Positions 12,664-25,143 of a DNA stretch of 64,000 bases are shown here, in pieces. The stretch is from contig QZLH01000028.1 of assembly GCA_003833135.1 (NCBI GenBank), positions 165,245 through 229,244 on the forward strand, read 5' to 3'. A program made the position numbers and the translations under genes. The stretch's first letter is position 1; each line of letters begins with the position of its first letter. This DNA comes from Oehlia diaphana (lineage: Eukaryota; Glomeromycota; Glomeromycetes; Glomerales; Glomeraceae). The notes under the pieces were generated by a model. That model worked only from the letters and a program-made list of their open reading frames with translations, made no database searches and was not told the origin of the DNA.

Positions 12664-15600
12664 ATGTCTATACTTGTGAAGCAAACAAATAATCCTATTG
12701 AAAAGGAATGGATCAATTGGCTCAATGAAGCTATTAAAAATGATCATATAAAATACTATGAATATGAACAATTTGATAAAATTAAACTAATTGGTTCTGG
12801 TGCATTTAGTGACGTATATCGAGCAAAGTGGAAACATACTGAAAAAGTTTTTGCATTGAAGGCATTTAAAAATAAAGGTCAACAAAATATAGCTTTTAAA
12901 GAAATTATTAATGAGGTATTTATCTATCTATTAAATATAATTTTGTGTACATGCTTTTTCTGCGTAAATGAATTAATTATTTTCACATTTTTTTAATAAG
13001 CTTAAATTACAACGTAAAGTCGATTTTCATGAAAATATTATACGATTCTTGGGAATTTCTATTTGGAATGGAGGTAATAATAAGATTAATTATTTTTTAA
13101 TTTAAATGTAATAACTCATAAACACTTTTTCACAAATAAAGATTACGTGATGGTGATGGAATGTGCTGTAGATGGAAATCTTCGAGATTATTTGGAAAAG
13201 AATACCCTTACCTGGAATAAGAAAATTAAGTTGGCGTATCAGTTAGCTAGTGCTGTTTCGTGTCTGCATGATGAAGGAATCGTGCATCGTGATCTGGTAA
13301 TTTTTATAATTAAATCTTATTTAAAAGAAATATTATTCTACTTATTTTAGTATTAATTATTCTATTTAACAATAGCATTCTAATAATATATTGATTAATC
13401 GACGTAAAATCAAAATAGCTGATTTTGGATTATCAAAAATAATCAAAGAATCTAATGATCCATTAAATATAATTGGTGTAATTCCTTATATGGATCCCGT
13501 AATGTTTATTAATTTAAAGTCCGAGTTAAATGATTCAGTATACTTTTTAGATGAAAGGAGCGACGTTTATAGTGTTGGCGTGTTACTATGGGAAATATAT
13601 AGTGGCCAACCTCCATTTCATGGTAGACCATACAATAATGAATTGGCTTTACAAATTCTAGATGGTCTTAGAGAAGCACATATTCCAAATACACCAGTGG
13701 GTTATCTTCGTCTTTATTCAAGTAAGTAAAAATTTAATTTACTTCTATTTTGAACGTAAAAATCACTTGCTAAAATAGTGATTCATATTATATTATTTGT
13801 TTAGAATGTTGGGATGGTGATCCATATAAGAGACCGCATATTGGACAAGTAGCTCAAATATTAAAGGCATTAATTCCAGAAAATGATCAAAACCATAGAT
13901 CAAGTAAAGATAAAGATGACATAAATTACAAATTTTTTGATGAAGGTAAATTATTTATATCTTAAATTTTTTAATGTATTCTAATATTTATTAATAAAAT
14001 TTATTTTTTTTATCAGATCTGCTAGATCTACAAATTTCTGATTCAGATCTTACTTCAGATACGGTAGATTTAAAAATTTCAGATAAAATTAATATGATTA
14101 TAGACTTGTTCATAGATATAACAAATGAAGGAAAAACTCGTGATCAGCGTCGTCCAGTCCTCGATAATTATTTATTAAAAAATAATATCACCTTTGAAGA
14201 AGTTTACGAATGGTTAAATAATAATCCAACAACTGATTTAAATTATATACATAATGTAGGATATAACGAAATAGTAGATCCAAATTATATATTTTTTTTA
14301 GGATATTTGAATTTTTCAGGAATAGGCACAACACTAAATCCTGACGCTGCGTTTAAATATTTTGAGAAGGCGTCATCACAATCTTATCAACATTCAACTG
14401 CTCAATATTATTTAGGAATTTGTTACGAATATGGAATAGGAACTAAAGAGAATAAGTCGAACGTTTTTTATTGGTATCGGCAGGCAGCACATAATGGACA
14501 TGCAATTGCACAATATTATATGGGAAATTTTTTTCAATTTGGAGTTGATAAACATTATAATAGAGCTTTTTATTATTATGATTTAAGTACCAAAGGCGGA
14601 TTTTCTTTTGGTTTAAATATGTTAGGTTATTGTTATTCAGAAGGAATCGGAACTTTTATTGATAAGAGAAGGGCCTTTAATTTATATTTTAAAGCTGCTA
14701 ACATGGATAATATTATCGCTCAATATAATGTTGCTGTTTGTTTTGATGAAGGTTTTGGTACAAATAAGGATTTTACAAAAGCTAAAGAATGGTATAAAAA
14801 ATCTGCAATTAATGGTTATGATAGAGCGAGAAAAAAATTAGATGAATTATCAATTCTGAAATCTGAAGATGAGGAAATTGGTAAGTAGTATAATTTATTT
14901 ATTTAGTAATTTATATAATCAAATACCCTTAATTAATTATTACTTATTTCAAACAATCATTGTTAAAAAATAGAAACTCAACAACAAATAATACAACACT
15001 GGAATTTAAATCGTGGTCTATTTTTAGATGGATCTAGTATACAACCAAGTAAAAAACCTGTTCTTGATGAAGATGGCGAATTAGATATAAACGTATATAA
15101 AGGAGAACCTATTGTTTATACAAATATAAATGATCCTGATAAGTCAAATTTACTTTCATTTAACAATAAAATTGGATTTAATGAAGCTTTAAAACAATTA
15201 GATTTATGTATTAATTTTCCGGTCGTTGAAATCACTTATAAAGCTGATTTATTGGAATCTTTTTCAACAAATGAAGAACATGGACATATTTTTGCGAAAA
15301 ATTTTATAGCTGGTGGACAATTATTTATCAAAAACTTCAAAGTTTTTTCAAATCAAGTTAAACAAATCAATATTTTAAAATTTTATTTAGCTTTAACGTA
15401 TAATTCAGCGAAAAACAATAGTGGAATTCTATTCAATAGTAGTCATTTTGATTCAATGCATTTTTTACCAAGAATAGAAACGTCAAGTGGAAAAGAAATA
15501 AGAACTCCCAAAGAATTGTCTAATTGGATGAATGATTTATATCAAAATAATATAATTGAAATAATTTCTTATAATAATATTGTTCCTATTTCTAAATTAA

Positions 15601-17407
15601 CCAATAAAACACTTATAGTAGATAATGTTAATGAAAATCAACTAGTAGATAATTTTAATGAAAGACAACCAGGAATTGCTAATTTTGAAGATAAATTAAG
15701 TTTGGAAGATTGGATTGAAGAAGATTTGTGTAGATTAATAAGTTGGATCAAAGATTTTCACTTACTTCAAGGTTTCATAATCAATAAATTACATAAAATA
15801 GAAAATAGCAAGAAAATTTCCATCAATTTAACGGGAATTCCTCAAGTTAATAAAATTGATAATTCTTATTTTGAAATTACAAATGCGACAACAAAATTAG
15901 AAGAAATTTTTATATCCAATAATATTTTTTCAAATAAGAATATTGGAACTTTTCCATTTTTATTTATTAAAAATGATGATGATTTTAATAAGAAAAATAT
16001 CAATTTTGTAGTCAAAAGTGAAAAATATGAAATTTTAATAAGTAAGGATAATATAAAACCTTCAGAAGAATTTAATAATGCTATAGATAAAGCAATTAAT
16101 AGTATGAAACCATTTAATGAATTACAAAATGTATTTGATGAATATGGACATTTATTTCCTTTAAGAATTATATTTGGAAAATCTTTTAAAAATATTGTTA
16201 ATACCAATTATTTTAATAATTTTGAAAAGATTAAATTAAAATTACCGATTGAATCTTTAAATGCATATTCAAAAAATTTAAATATTTCATATTTTATTAC
16301 AAAAGAAGGAAAAGTTATTAAAAAAGATGAATTATATAATAAAATACAAAATATAAATGAAGAAGAATTAGAAATTATTGAATTGGACGAAATAATTTCT
16401 TTATATGATATTCTTGAATTGAAACAAAAAAGGAGAATTGATGCTATATTAAGCGATAATAATCAAGATAATTTAAAAATTATAATGACCGGAATAACAG
16501 ATTTGAGAGATTTAAATAATAAAGATAGTGAACATTATAAACAAATAAATATCGACCCATCGTTAAATGATGAAAATTATGAAGTATTTGGAACAATTAT
16601 TTCAGAAAATAATTCAAAGATAGATCAAAAAAATATTTCTATTAAATTTGGATTTTATGATGTTAATGGATTTTTCGCGATAATAAAAAAATTAGAAGAA
16701 ACGAATATAGATATAAGTGAATGTTACGTTTTATGGATGATTATTGGAAATCCTCTAAAATTATCAGTTTTTAGTCCAATTAATCGAGAAATACAAGTAA
16801 ATTGTATCAAAGAATCTATTAAAATACAACCTGTTAAACCAATTTATAGTATCAAAACTCCTTTTCTTTTATCTGAAAAATGTTCAATTCTTATTAACGT
16901 GACAACAGATTATGAATCTAAAAATATCATCAAATTAGTTGAATGGTCACGTAATTCTATTACTTTTCAAATAATTAATTCAACTATCAAATCAGAAGTT
17001 CAACAAGATTCTTCAGAAACGAATATTAGTATGGACTTACATATTTGTATTTTAAGTTCAGATTATAAAAGTTTAAAGATTGATTGTAAAAATAATAATG
17101 GGAGTGATGAATATTTTTTGGATTTATTTGGATACAATTTAACTAAAGATAATTTTAATGAGAATTTATTAAATAAGTTCGATATTGATCCTTTTATAGA
17201 TGGTGACATTCAGGTTCATTTAAAAGGTAATTAACTAAATTTTATATTAAATCTTACTTCTTGTTTTTTTGATGAACTAACATTTTTACTCAATCAAAAG
17301 GTAAACCTATTACAAGTAATTTCAGTAAACCACTTCATCAAATTAATTTCAGTAAGCCGATCTACTATAGTAAATATATTAGTAAAAGAGTTATTAAAAA
17401 TAATTAA
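12664..17407 (+). CDS. TKL kinase-Sel1-MACPF-like fusion protein
   Basis: Eight exons keep one frame: 12664-12915, 13001-13073, 13142-13296, 13376-13721, 13805-13945, 14017-14880, 14974-17226 and 17301-17407, giving 1396 residues. Residues 1 to about 320 form a protein kinase with the glycine loop (GSGAFSDVY), lysine (ALKAF), HRD, the Asn of HRDLHSNN and DFG (ADFGLSK). APE is replaced by YMDPV. All catalytic residues are present. About five Sel1 repeats follow (for example QYYLGICYEYGIGT, MLGYCYSEGIGT, QYNVAVCFDEGFGT). Sel1 repeats are helical pairs that mediate protein-protein contacts. The 750-residue exon 7 holds the C-terminal region, in which KPSEEFNNAIDKAI and VFDEYGHLFPLRIIFG line up with the MACPF core of the neighbour at 9032-11108 in weaker form. 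The short last exon (KPITSNFSKP...) repeats an N-F-S-K-P motif. I infer a kinase-controlled membrane or scaffold protein; substrates are unknown. Confidence 0.8.
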
Positions 17408-18817
17408 AAGAATTGGTGTTGCTAAAGTACCGGCCTATTTATCGAAATTTAATTTTATTATTGATATTGAAATTTTTTTTTTTTTAGTGTTTGCGTACTA
17501 TATTTGTGTATTTGTAAGTTACGCAAAAAATTATTTTGGCAGATATATTTTTTTCTTTTTATGTTTTAGTTACTACTGTATCATATAATACGCGTGGCTT
17601 AAAATCTTTAATTCTCATAAAATTAGAGTATACATTTTAAGACAGTGCGGGCCATATTTCAAATTCGTGGGGTTATGGGAAATGACAATTACTAACTACA
17701 CAGTGAAATTCGATATAATGGAACCGGTGAATTAATTATACGTTATGACAATCCGTAAGATTTTACTCATGATCCATTATATCGAGGTTCCGGCATATCG
17801 AATTTCACTATTTTAAAAAAAAGAGACCGGCGCTAATTCTAGAACGAAATTTAATATCATACTGATTATTTATTTTAATTTGTAATATTATTTATTATAA
17901 ATAAATTTATTATTTTAAAACTATTATTTATAATATATACCGTATGAAAAATTAGATCGAAAAATGGTAAAATCCTGAATTTTAATCACCCTAAAGTCCT
18001 AGACAATTAGGAGATCAGAATATCAATATCCACAACAAGGACATGTAAAGAAACGACGAAGTCGCTATAATAGTTTTAGTTATAAAATATTCTAATAAAA
18101 TATGTATCTCTAGCCCTGTTCATTTCTAGACCGGATCGGATTGAACACCAAAATTGATCGGATTGATTGCGGTCAGTTCTAGATCGGACCGAAAAAAAAG
18201 CATAAATATGATTGCCTTGTCTGTTATATTTATATATCAATATAAAAATGAAATAATTCAATTAATAGTTAAATAGAGTTGAAAAGTTAAGAAGCTCGAA
18301 CACAATACAGATTTCGAAATTACTACTAAAATAACTCAATATGAAAAAATCTCAATTAGATTTCTTTTTCTTTAAACCTATTTCTCACTTCAATTTGTCC
18401 GAAATTTATTCAATATTCGGAAAAACATTAGTTGAGACTTGACTTTATTTCTATTTCAAATAAGCAATGTATATGAAGCTAATTAAACAGATACAATTAT
18501 AAATGTTTCATTACATCTATTAAGGTTATGTCTTTAATTAATGCCGAAACATGGTGATAGTAGAAGAGAAAAGGTGAAATTTGAAGAAAGTATATTCAAA
18601 AAATAGGTTGTGAATACTTTACAGTGAAATTGTTGAGCAAGCTTCTTGTCTTTGTTGAATATGACTTTTTGTTCTAAAGCGTTAATAAAAAAAAAAAGGT
18701 CAAAGTTAATAATAATATTATTTCTTAATATGTACAAAAAAATAAATAAATAAATAACATTTGTATTTATCAATCAATTTTAGCCGCAGAAAAAAGTTTA
18801 AAATTTTCCATTCTTTC
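17408..18817. other. Intergenic with one MITE
   Basis: No gene is seen. It contains the inverted-repeat element at 17701-17810. At 18110-18200 there is a patch with repeated GATCGGATTG/TAGATCGGACCG words, which may be an old repeat. Confidence 0.45.
17701..17810. mobile_element. Small pogo/Tigger-type MITE
   Basis: A 110-bp element with terminal inverted repeats of about 25 bases. The left end begins CAGTGAAATTCGATAT and the right end finishes ATATCGAATTTCACT. The CAGT start and the 'ATATAATGGAACC' style arm match other elements in the window (22868-23039 and 29248-29304). A TA duplication is not clear here. Confidence 0.6.
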
Positions 18818-19571
18818 TTATTCTACTTTTTCTGCAAAAAAATTTATTTCTTCTTCTGATAAAGGTTTTGCTATACTTTTACTAGCATTATAAAATAAAA
18901 TAGTAATAAGCTTTTTAGCGGTGTCCATTTCTACTTCAATATCATTAATCGTTGTCTTTTGAATTTTCGTAGGCAATGGATTAATATTAACGAAATTGAT
19001 CTTTAACGTATCCGAATCTTCATCGTAAATCGGCTTTATAAATTTTGCATTAAGTAACCCATCCACAGTAAACATGTTACTATGAAATAAACTTGAAATT
19101 ATGTCCAAATCAATTGATATAATTTTACGATTGTGGTCATAGGATACAAGGAGATCGTCCAGAGAATTGTCACTAATTTTCAGAACACCGGGTGTTACTT
19201 TAATAAAGTAGATTCCTAGATCATCAGTATCTTTATAATGTCTGAAAATGATATCGGGCCTAAAACCATAACAAAATGTTGTGTTGAATGATTTGAATAT
19301 ATTTCAGGTTGTTGTAAAGTTCAATAACAAACTTACCAGTCTGAATTTTCAGTCTTGGATTTAGTACGAAAAATCTTCTTAATTTCTTGAGCTGTGGAAT
19401 GTGACCATGAATAAATTATGTTTCGAAACGAATGGCGAATTATAAGGAAGACAAAATAAGTAAATGAAAAAGGGGAAAGGAAAATCCATAAACCTAACTT
19501 ACCACAGGTTCAGGTTTAGTATTTCTCACGTGAACTTGTATGTCCACAATTGACAAATTTTCAAAATTCAT
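18818..19571 (-). CDS. Small protein with two DUF2283-like units
   Basis: Exons read 19571-19499, 19391-19337 and 19259-18818, about 189 residues. The exon 2 to exon 3 join keeps frame (through SDWPDII). For exon 1 the consensus donor GTG/GTAAGT gives the wrong phase, but a donor four bases later (GTTAGG) restores it. Either that site is used or the gene has a one-base error. Two beta-rich units can be seen: GIYFIKVTPGVLKISD with LLVSYDHNRKIISIDL, and YDEDSDTLKINFVN with IEVEMDTAKKLITILF. This resembles the DUF2283 pattern (YD...D.LYI, then DYD..GKIIGIEI), a small domain known mostly from bacteria with no established biochemical role. No signal peptide is seen. Function is not assigned. Confidence 0.5.
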
Positions 19572-20632
19572 CTTTATAAGTGACAATTATCGAAGAGGTA
19601 GTTGCGTGAACACTTTTGTAATCAGTTCAAAGAATTTAAATCGTTAATCATTTAATCATTATTTATAATCATTATTTATAGGAAAATTTCGGAATACGTC
19701 ATTATAGTTTGAGTTTACGACAATACCTTAAATTCCTTTTAAGGGTAGAATAATATTTAAATGTGAAAAACTAATTATATTAATATAAGATGCTTTTGAC
19801 AAACTATTTGTTTGATATTTCGCCTTTTCTACCCCACATGTTATTGGTCCAATTAATTACTTAATTTGCGTAAGATCTTAGAAAAAAATTTTTATCGCAT
19901 CTTCACATTATAGAGTAAATACAGTAAATACATTATTGTTTGAAATAAGAAACACGTAAGAAATCTTAATATTGTTATTTTTGAGGAGAGTGTGAAAGTT
20001 GTAGCTTGTAATGTACGAAATTTCTTATTACTAGAAAGATGTAAAAGTCATTTGACTTCTTATTAGGAAGGAGAGAGAAGCGTGATATGTGAAATTTTCT
20101 TAAAATTAATTACTAAGAAGATGTAGATACAAAATTTCTCCGTGAATATAAAAATTAGATGGTTCCATCTTCGATTTCTTTTAAATTGCTGAATTCCTTA
20201 CATACAAAATAGTTATTATACCGAACGATTACAATCAGATGAATATTGATATTCGAATACTAATCACAATAAGATATACCAATTTGAAAATGGAAAATTA
20301 TGGTGTAAAAGAATGAACGAAAAAATTATATAGATCCTTTATTATTACATACCTTTATGCCATAGGGAACAAAAGACAAATTATTATAATTCTATTCATA
20401 TTTCAATTACCAAATATTCAAGAATTGTTTATTATAGTTTTATGCAATGCAACTAGCCCGTGTACATGATGCTTGATTTTTTCTAATAGGTTTGTCCTTG
20501 TTTATTGCAAAGGTTAATAAGAATTTTATAAAAATTATCACAATAAAAAGTATAATGTTTAAAATAAAATTTTATTAGTTTTTTGCAATTTTCATTATCT
20601 AATAATTTAATTTTAATTAATTTTTTCTATAA
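19572..20632. other. Intergenic, contains dispersed repeat
   Basis: No gene is seen. The stretch 19845-20155 is a dispersed repeat whose reverse complement lies at 40945-41300. Confidence 0.5.
19845..20155 (+). repeat. Dispersed repeat, forward copy
   Basis: Shared landmarks with 40945-41300 in reverse complement are TTGCGTAAGATCTT, GTGTGAAAGTTGTA, AAAGTCATTTGA and TAAGAAGATGTAGAT. The two copies diverge by small indels. There are no open frames, so this is probably a non-autonomous element. Confidence 0.65.
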
Positions 20633-21210
20633 TTATTTTTTCTTGATTATCTCATCTACACAGCGCTGCTTATTTGTGGGTTCCTCACTAGCTGTTACCT
20701 TATTCTTTAACAAGCCCACTATAACTCCTAAAATCCTCTTCACATTCTTGCGTAATTAGGTTGGATCTTTGATGGCATCTTCTGTTAGTGATCGATTCTC
20801 AATCTTACTTGTACAGTAGATGCCTTCGGTGCTATAAAGGATGAAATACCAGCCTGTGGCTAAGAAATTGTGAAACGATTTAGTGACACAAAGCGAAAAA
20901 GAAACAGTTTTACTAGGGTCATTTTCTCACCTGTCGTAATGATATTCATACTCAGAATCGAATGCCTTGTCAGCCTTCCGCTTTTTCTTGAGAATGTCTA
21001 AGTTCATCTATATCGATAATGTTAGTTAGCTTTCTCTACAAAGCGAAAATAAATCTACATTACTTACATGAACTTTTACATTGCATAAGATTTTGAGCAC
21101 ACCTTACCTGGTTCAGCCTTAACCTCAACAAACTTTAGTAACTTCTCTCGCTCTGCAATCTCAACTAAAAGCTTAGTATTTAATTCTCTCAATGAATCAA
21201 TAGATTGCAT
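20633..21210 (-). pseudogene. Decayed coiled-coil type gene
   Basis: On the minus strand the ATG at 21210 opens LRELNTKLLVEIAERE..., a heptad-like Leu/Glu-rich segment, with donor CAG/GTAAGG at 21108. A second piece (21007-20931) holds a basic KKKRKADK stretch. A third (about 20863-20633) reads STEGIYCTSKIENRSLTED and, after an in-frame TAA at 20758-20756, continues open as VKRILGVIVGLLKNK to TAA at 20635-20633. The pieces do not join in phase and the stop interrupts the third. I recall similar leucine-rich fragments as repeated in Rhizophagus. It is probably a remnant. Confidence 0.4.
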
Positions 21211-22189
21211 ATTCAATAATAATTTTTTTATATAAGATGGAATAATTCAAAAGTTTGTTAGCATAGATAAAAAAATGAGGTAATATCCTTATCAGAATTT
21301 CTGATTTATTGATGTAAAAAATAAATTACAAGATTCGGTAATACATAAACTTGTTTTATAAAGTGAAATAAAGTTTCTATATTAATGCCTGCTGGTGTTT
21401 TGTTCATCTAAGCTATCTATATAATATCCTGACATTAACTCTAATCTGACTTCTTTGCCCAAAGTTGATATTCTGGGTAGAATAAAATGGTCATCAATTA
21501 TGCGTAGAATATGCGGAGTCAAAAATAAATTAACAATATTGACCCTAGTAAACTCACTAAAAGTTCATGTTCTCCGCTTAATAAGGTCCTCAAAATTTCT
21601 GAACAAAAATGGATATAGTCGCTTCATTGTAATTTGCAAATGCATGAAATATTCAAATCTGAAACTTCAATAATTCTTGCTTTCAAATGCGATACTTCAG
21701 GCCCAGAGAAAATAATATTATGACTTTATTTTTTTAAAAAAAATAAAATGAAAAATGGATTTTATTGATACACAAAAAAAATTTTTTTTTTATTTATAAC
21801 ACGCTTTCCTATGAAGGAAAGATGGGGCGACATAATTTAATCTTAGACCCAAAACTAAGAAATATAATTTTTTACTGTAACCAAAAAAGAATATACGTTG
21901 CAAGTGTTAAGTGTTTTATATAAAATCCCATTCGTAAAAGGTATTTTGTAAATTAGATTACAGATTTGATTAAAAGCACAGTAAGTGCAGTAATTTTTTT
22001 TTAGTTATATCTAGGGACTAGGGATGACAAAAAACATGTTTTAAGGCGTTTTAAAATATGGTTTAAACATTAAGCATTTTACTAGCCTTTACTACGTAAT
22101 ACTGATCACCTAACAATAGGCACACATCTCATCCATATTTACTAACCAATGGGTCACAGAAAGGGAAAACAGCTCCATCTTTAGAACAA
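21211..22189. other. Intergenic, no gene seen
   Basis: AT-rich DNA with only short chance frames (for example 21455-21673). No repeat or motif stands out. Confidence 0.4.
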
Positions 22190-22356
22190 AATAATCAATA
22201 GACTATGGTGTCCTAAAACATATTAATCAATAAACTATAGTGTCCTAGGATATATTAATTGATAAACTATGACGTCTTAGAACATAATAGTCTGGAGCAA
22301 GTAGTGTCCTAGGACATGATAATATATTAATATATTATCATGTTTTAGGATACTAC
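22190..22356. repeat. Diverged tandem repeat ending in a palindrome
   Basis: A unit of about 36 bases containing AATCAATAAACTATAGTGTC and CTAGGATATATT occurs about four times from 22190 to 22315. It runs into a near-palindrome at 22302-22356 (GTCCTAGGACATGATAATA, then its reverse complement TATTATCATGTTTTAGGAT). It may be a fold-back or a MITE remnant. Confidence 0.5.
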
Positions 22357-22867
22357 TAGTTTGTTAATAGTTATATTAAATAATTACAAATAACTGTCAA
22401 ATCAATATTACAAATTTATTTTTAACTGATTTTTTAAGGTATTTTTTAAAAGAATCATATACCATTATTGTTAAAATATTATTGATCTTTAAAGTTTTTT
22501 ATCATAATCAACATATTTTTTTATTAATTTAACATTTATCTACCCATTTTAATACTTCTAAGTTAAATGATAAACTTTTGGAATTTTTTTAATTATTTAT
22601 TAATCTGATATTAGTTTACTATTGCTAAGATAATTTGTAGTTTTTATAAATGCAAACATTCAGTATAATAAATTCATTTATTGAATCTTTATAAAAATAT
22701 ATTATAATAGATTTTTTTAAAATATCTAGTATTTTAACTTGTATAATTATATATGTGATACCTAATTAGAACTCTACTTATTCATATTAAGGTAGGTTAC
22801 CTTTAAGTTTAAAGTAAAAAAAATTTTTTGCAGATCCTACTATAAAAAAAAATTTTATATTATATTA

Positions 22868-23039
22868 CAGTCAAATCTTGATATAATGAACCCTTAATAT
22901 AGTGAATTTATTAGACAACTATAATAAATTACCCCTTACTATAATAAATTAACCAATTAAATCTCTTAAAATCTTCACTATAATCCTATAGCAAAGTTGA
23001 GGTCTGGATCCTAGGGCTTATTATAACAAGAGTTGACTG
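22868..23039. mobile_element. pogo/Tigger-type MITE with TA duplication
   Basis: A 172-bp element with inverted ends, CAGTCAAATCTTGATATAAT at the left and AGAGTTGACTG at the right, and TA on both sides (22866-22867 and 23040-23041). CAGT termini and TA target sites are hallmarks of pogo-like Tc1/mariner elements. It has no coding capacity. Confidence 0.7.
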
Positions 23040-23259
23040 TATTATAATTTTTTCTTTTTAGCTAATTAACCAATAGAATTTAAGAAAAAAGTAAGGTAAA
23101 AATCATTAATAAAAGGCTAATTTTCTACAATGACTTTTATTATAATATAAGTAAGTGGAATTCTACTTAATTTCTGCTTTTTTTTTCTATAATTCAATCA
23201 TATAATTCTTTTTCAGTTTTAAATAAAAATATTTTTAACCTAAACTAATTCATTTACTA

Positions 23260-24261
23260 GGACCCCGGATATCTCCAAAACAGGTCATAAGTCACACTTT
23301 CGGCAGATTGGCCCATTTTTCAGAGGCTCAAAAAATCGTTTTTTGTAAATATCTCAGCATCTAGTGGTCCAATTTTGATGAATTTTTTTTAAATTGTAGA
23401 GCTAATTGAGGGCTACAAAATAAAAAAAGTTCATTAAAATTGAATCACTGGATGCTGAAATATTTACAAAAAACGATTTTTTGAGTTTCAGCAAAAAGGG
23501 GTGTTTTTGGCCAAAAGTCCATTATGACCTTTATATTAGATANNNNNNNNNNNNNNNNNNNNNNNNNNNNNNNNNNNNNNNNNNNNNNNNNNNNNNNNNN
23601 NNNNNNNNNNNNNNNNNNNNNNNNNNNNNNNNNNNNNNNNNNNNNNNNNNNNNNNNNNNNNNNNNNNNNNNNNNNNNNNNNNNNNNNNNNNNNNNNNNNN
23701 NNNNNNNNNNNNNNNNNNNNNNNNNNNNNNNNNNNNNNNNNNNNNNNNNNNNNNNNNNNNNNNNNNNNNNNNNNNNNNNNNNNNNNNNNNNNNNNNNNNN
23801 NNNNNNNNNNNNNNNNNNNNNNNNNNNNNNNNNNNNNNNNNNNNNNNNNNNNNNNNNNNNNNNNNNNNNNNNNNNNNNNNNNNNNNNNNNNNNNNNNNNN
23901 NNNNNNNNNNNNNNNNNNNNNNNNNNNNNNNNNNNNNNNNNNNNNNNNNNNNNNNNNNNNNNNNNNNNNNNNNNNNNNNNNNNNNNNNNNNNNNNNNNNN
24001 NNNNNNNNNNNNNNNNNNNNNNNNNNNNNNNNNNNNNNNNNNNNNNNNNNNNNNNNNNNNNCTCAGCATCTAGTGGTCCAATTTTGATGAATTTTTTTTA
24101 AATTGTAGAGCTAATTGAGGGCTACAAAATAAAAAAAGTTCATTAAAATTGAATCACTGGATGCTGAAATATTTACAAAAAACGATTTTTTGAGTTTCAG
24201 CAAAAAGGGGTGTTTTTGGCCAAAAGTCCATTATGACCTTTATATTAGATATCCGGGGTCC
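23260..24261. mobile_element. Long-TIR MITE with 10-bp target duplication, split by an artefactual gap
   Basis: The left end GGACCCCGGATATCT (23260) and the right end AGATATCCGGGGTCC (to 24261) are inverted. The similarity continues inward for over 100 bases (AAAATCGTTTTTTGTAAATA on the left, its complement on the right), so the element is nearly one long palindrome. TCATTTACTA flanks it on both sides (23250-23259 and 24262-24271). A 9-10 bp duplication with long TIRs suggests a Mutator-like origin. The Ns at 23543-24061 are flanked by the same 190 bases (23353-23542 and 24062-24251); removing one copy leaves an element of about 293 bp. Confidence 0.75.
23543..24061. other. Assembly gap 1
   Basis: 519 Ns. 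The 190 bases before and after the gap are the same sequence, so the true gap is probably negative (overlapping contig ends that were not merged). Confidence 0.9.
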
Positions 24262-25085
24262 TCATTTACTACTTTAGTTTAGTTTATTTATCTACCTTTT
24301 GTTTAAGTTAACCTAACAACTAATACACTAAGTTACTAACAGTTAAATTAAAAATTTTAACCATATCTTTATTAAGTTTAAAAGACTTTTTCACTTTAAT
24401 TATTATTTTATTTTCTTTAATATAAGTAACAACTAGTTTTTTTTATCCAATAAAATATGAGTTGCAGTTTTGTTTAACAGTTTTTTTACTAATAGATTTT
24501 TTATTAACATCTTTATTTTGCCTTTTCTTTTTTTATGGTAACATATTGTATAGAAAGTTTATAAACAAGAAAAAATGAGGTGTGACTTTTTTTTAATTTA
24601 TTCAATCATATTGTATTACATTATTATGTCATATATAGTGGGTCATAGTACCTTAGGTATTTTGCAAAAATTGTAGGTTTGACCCTATATCTCTGGGCTC
24701 TGGATATTAAACAATATTTAAAAATTCTGTTTTTTGTAAATATCTCACAAATTGACTAAAGTATAGATTACATTTAGTTATTCTAAATATTATAAAACAT
24801 TTATCCTTCACATTATTAATCTTTTCTTTATTTAGTCTAATTTGAACATTTTTTTTATTTTTAAGGGCTTAACAAGAGCTATTAAACAAAAAAATGATGG
24901 CTCAAATCTGATTACTGAATCACGAGATAAATGTAAAATACTCTCTAAGTACTATACAATTCTATAAAATTTTTCAGGAGAAATATTATACATAGGAGGT
25001 ATTATAGCCTGCAACATACAGTACATATAAAGTCTTTAAATGTGCAATTTTCTTTTATTTCATTTATATTTTTTACTTAAAAAAA

Positions 25086-25143
25086 GTACCTGAAATTAAG
25101 CAACTCTATAACAAAAAAAGGTTGCTTAATTTTGGAATGGTAC
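25086..25143. repeat. Short hairpin MITE, copy 3
   Basis: Inverted arms GTACCTGAAATTAAGCAAC (25086-25104) and GTTGCTTAATTTTGG...GTAC (25121-25143). Related to 31-112 and 11219-11293, with CAAC in place of CACC. Confidence 0.55.

Noticed and set aside
23481..24101. Long open frames across the Ns (also 43821-44556 and 59079-59660)
   Set aside because: They are open only because N codons contain no stops; flanking residues are few and the gaps look artefactual.
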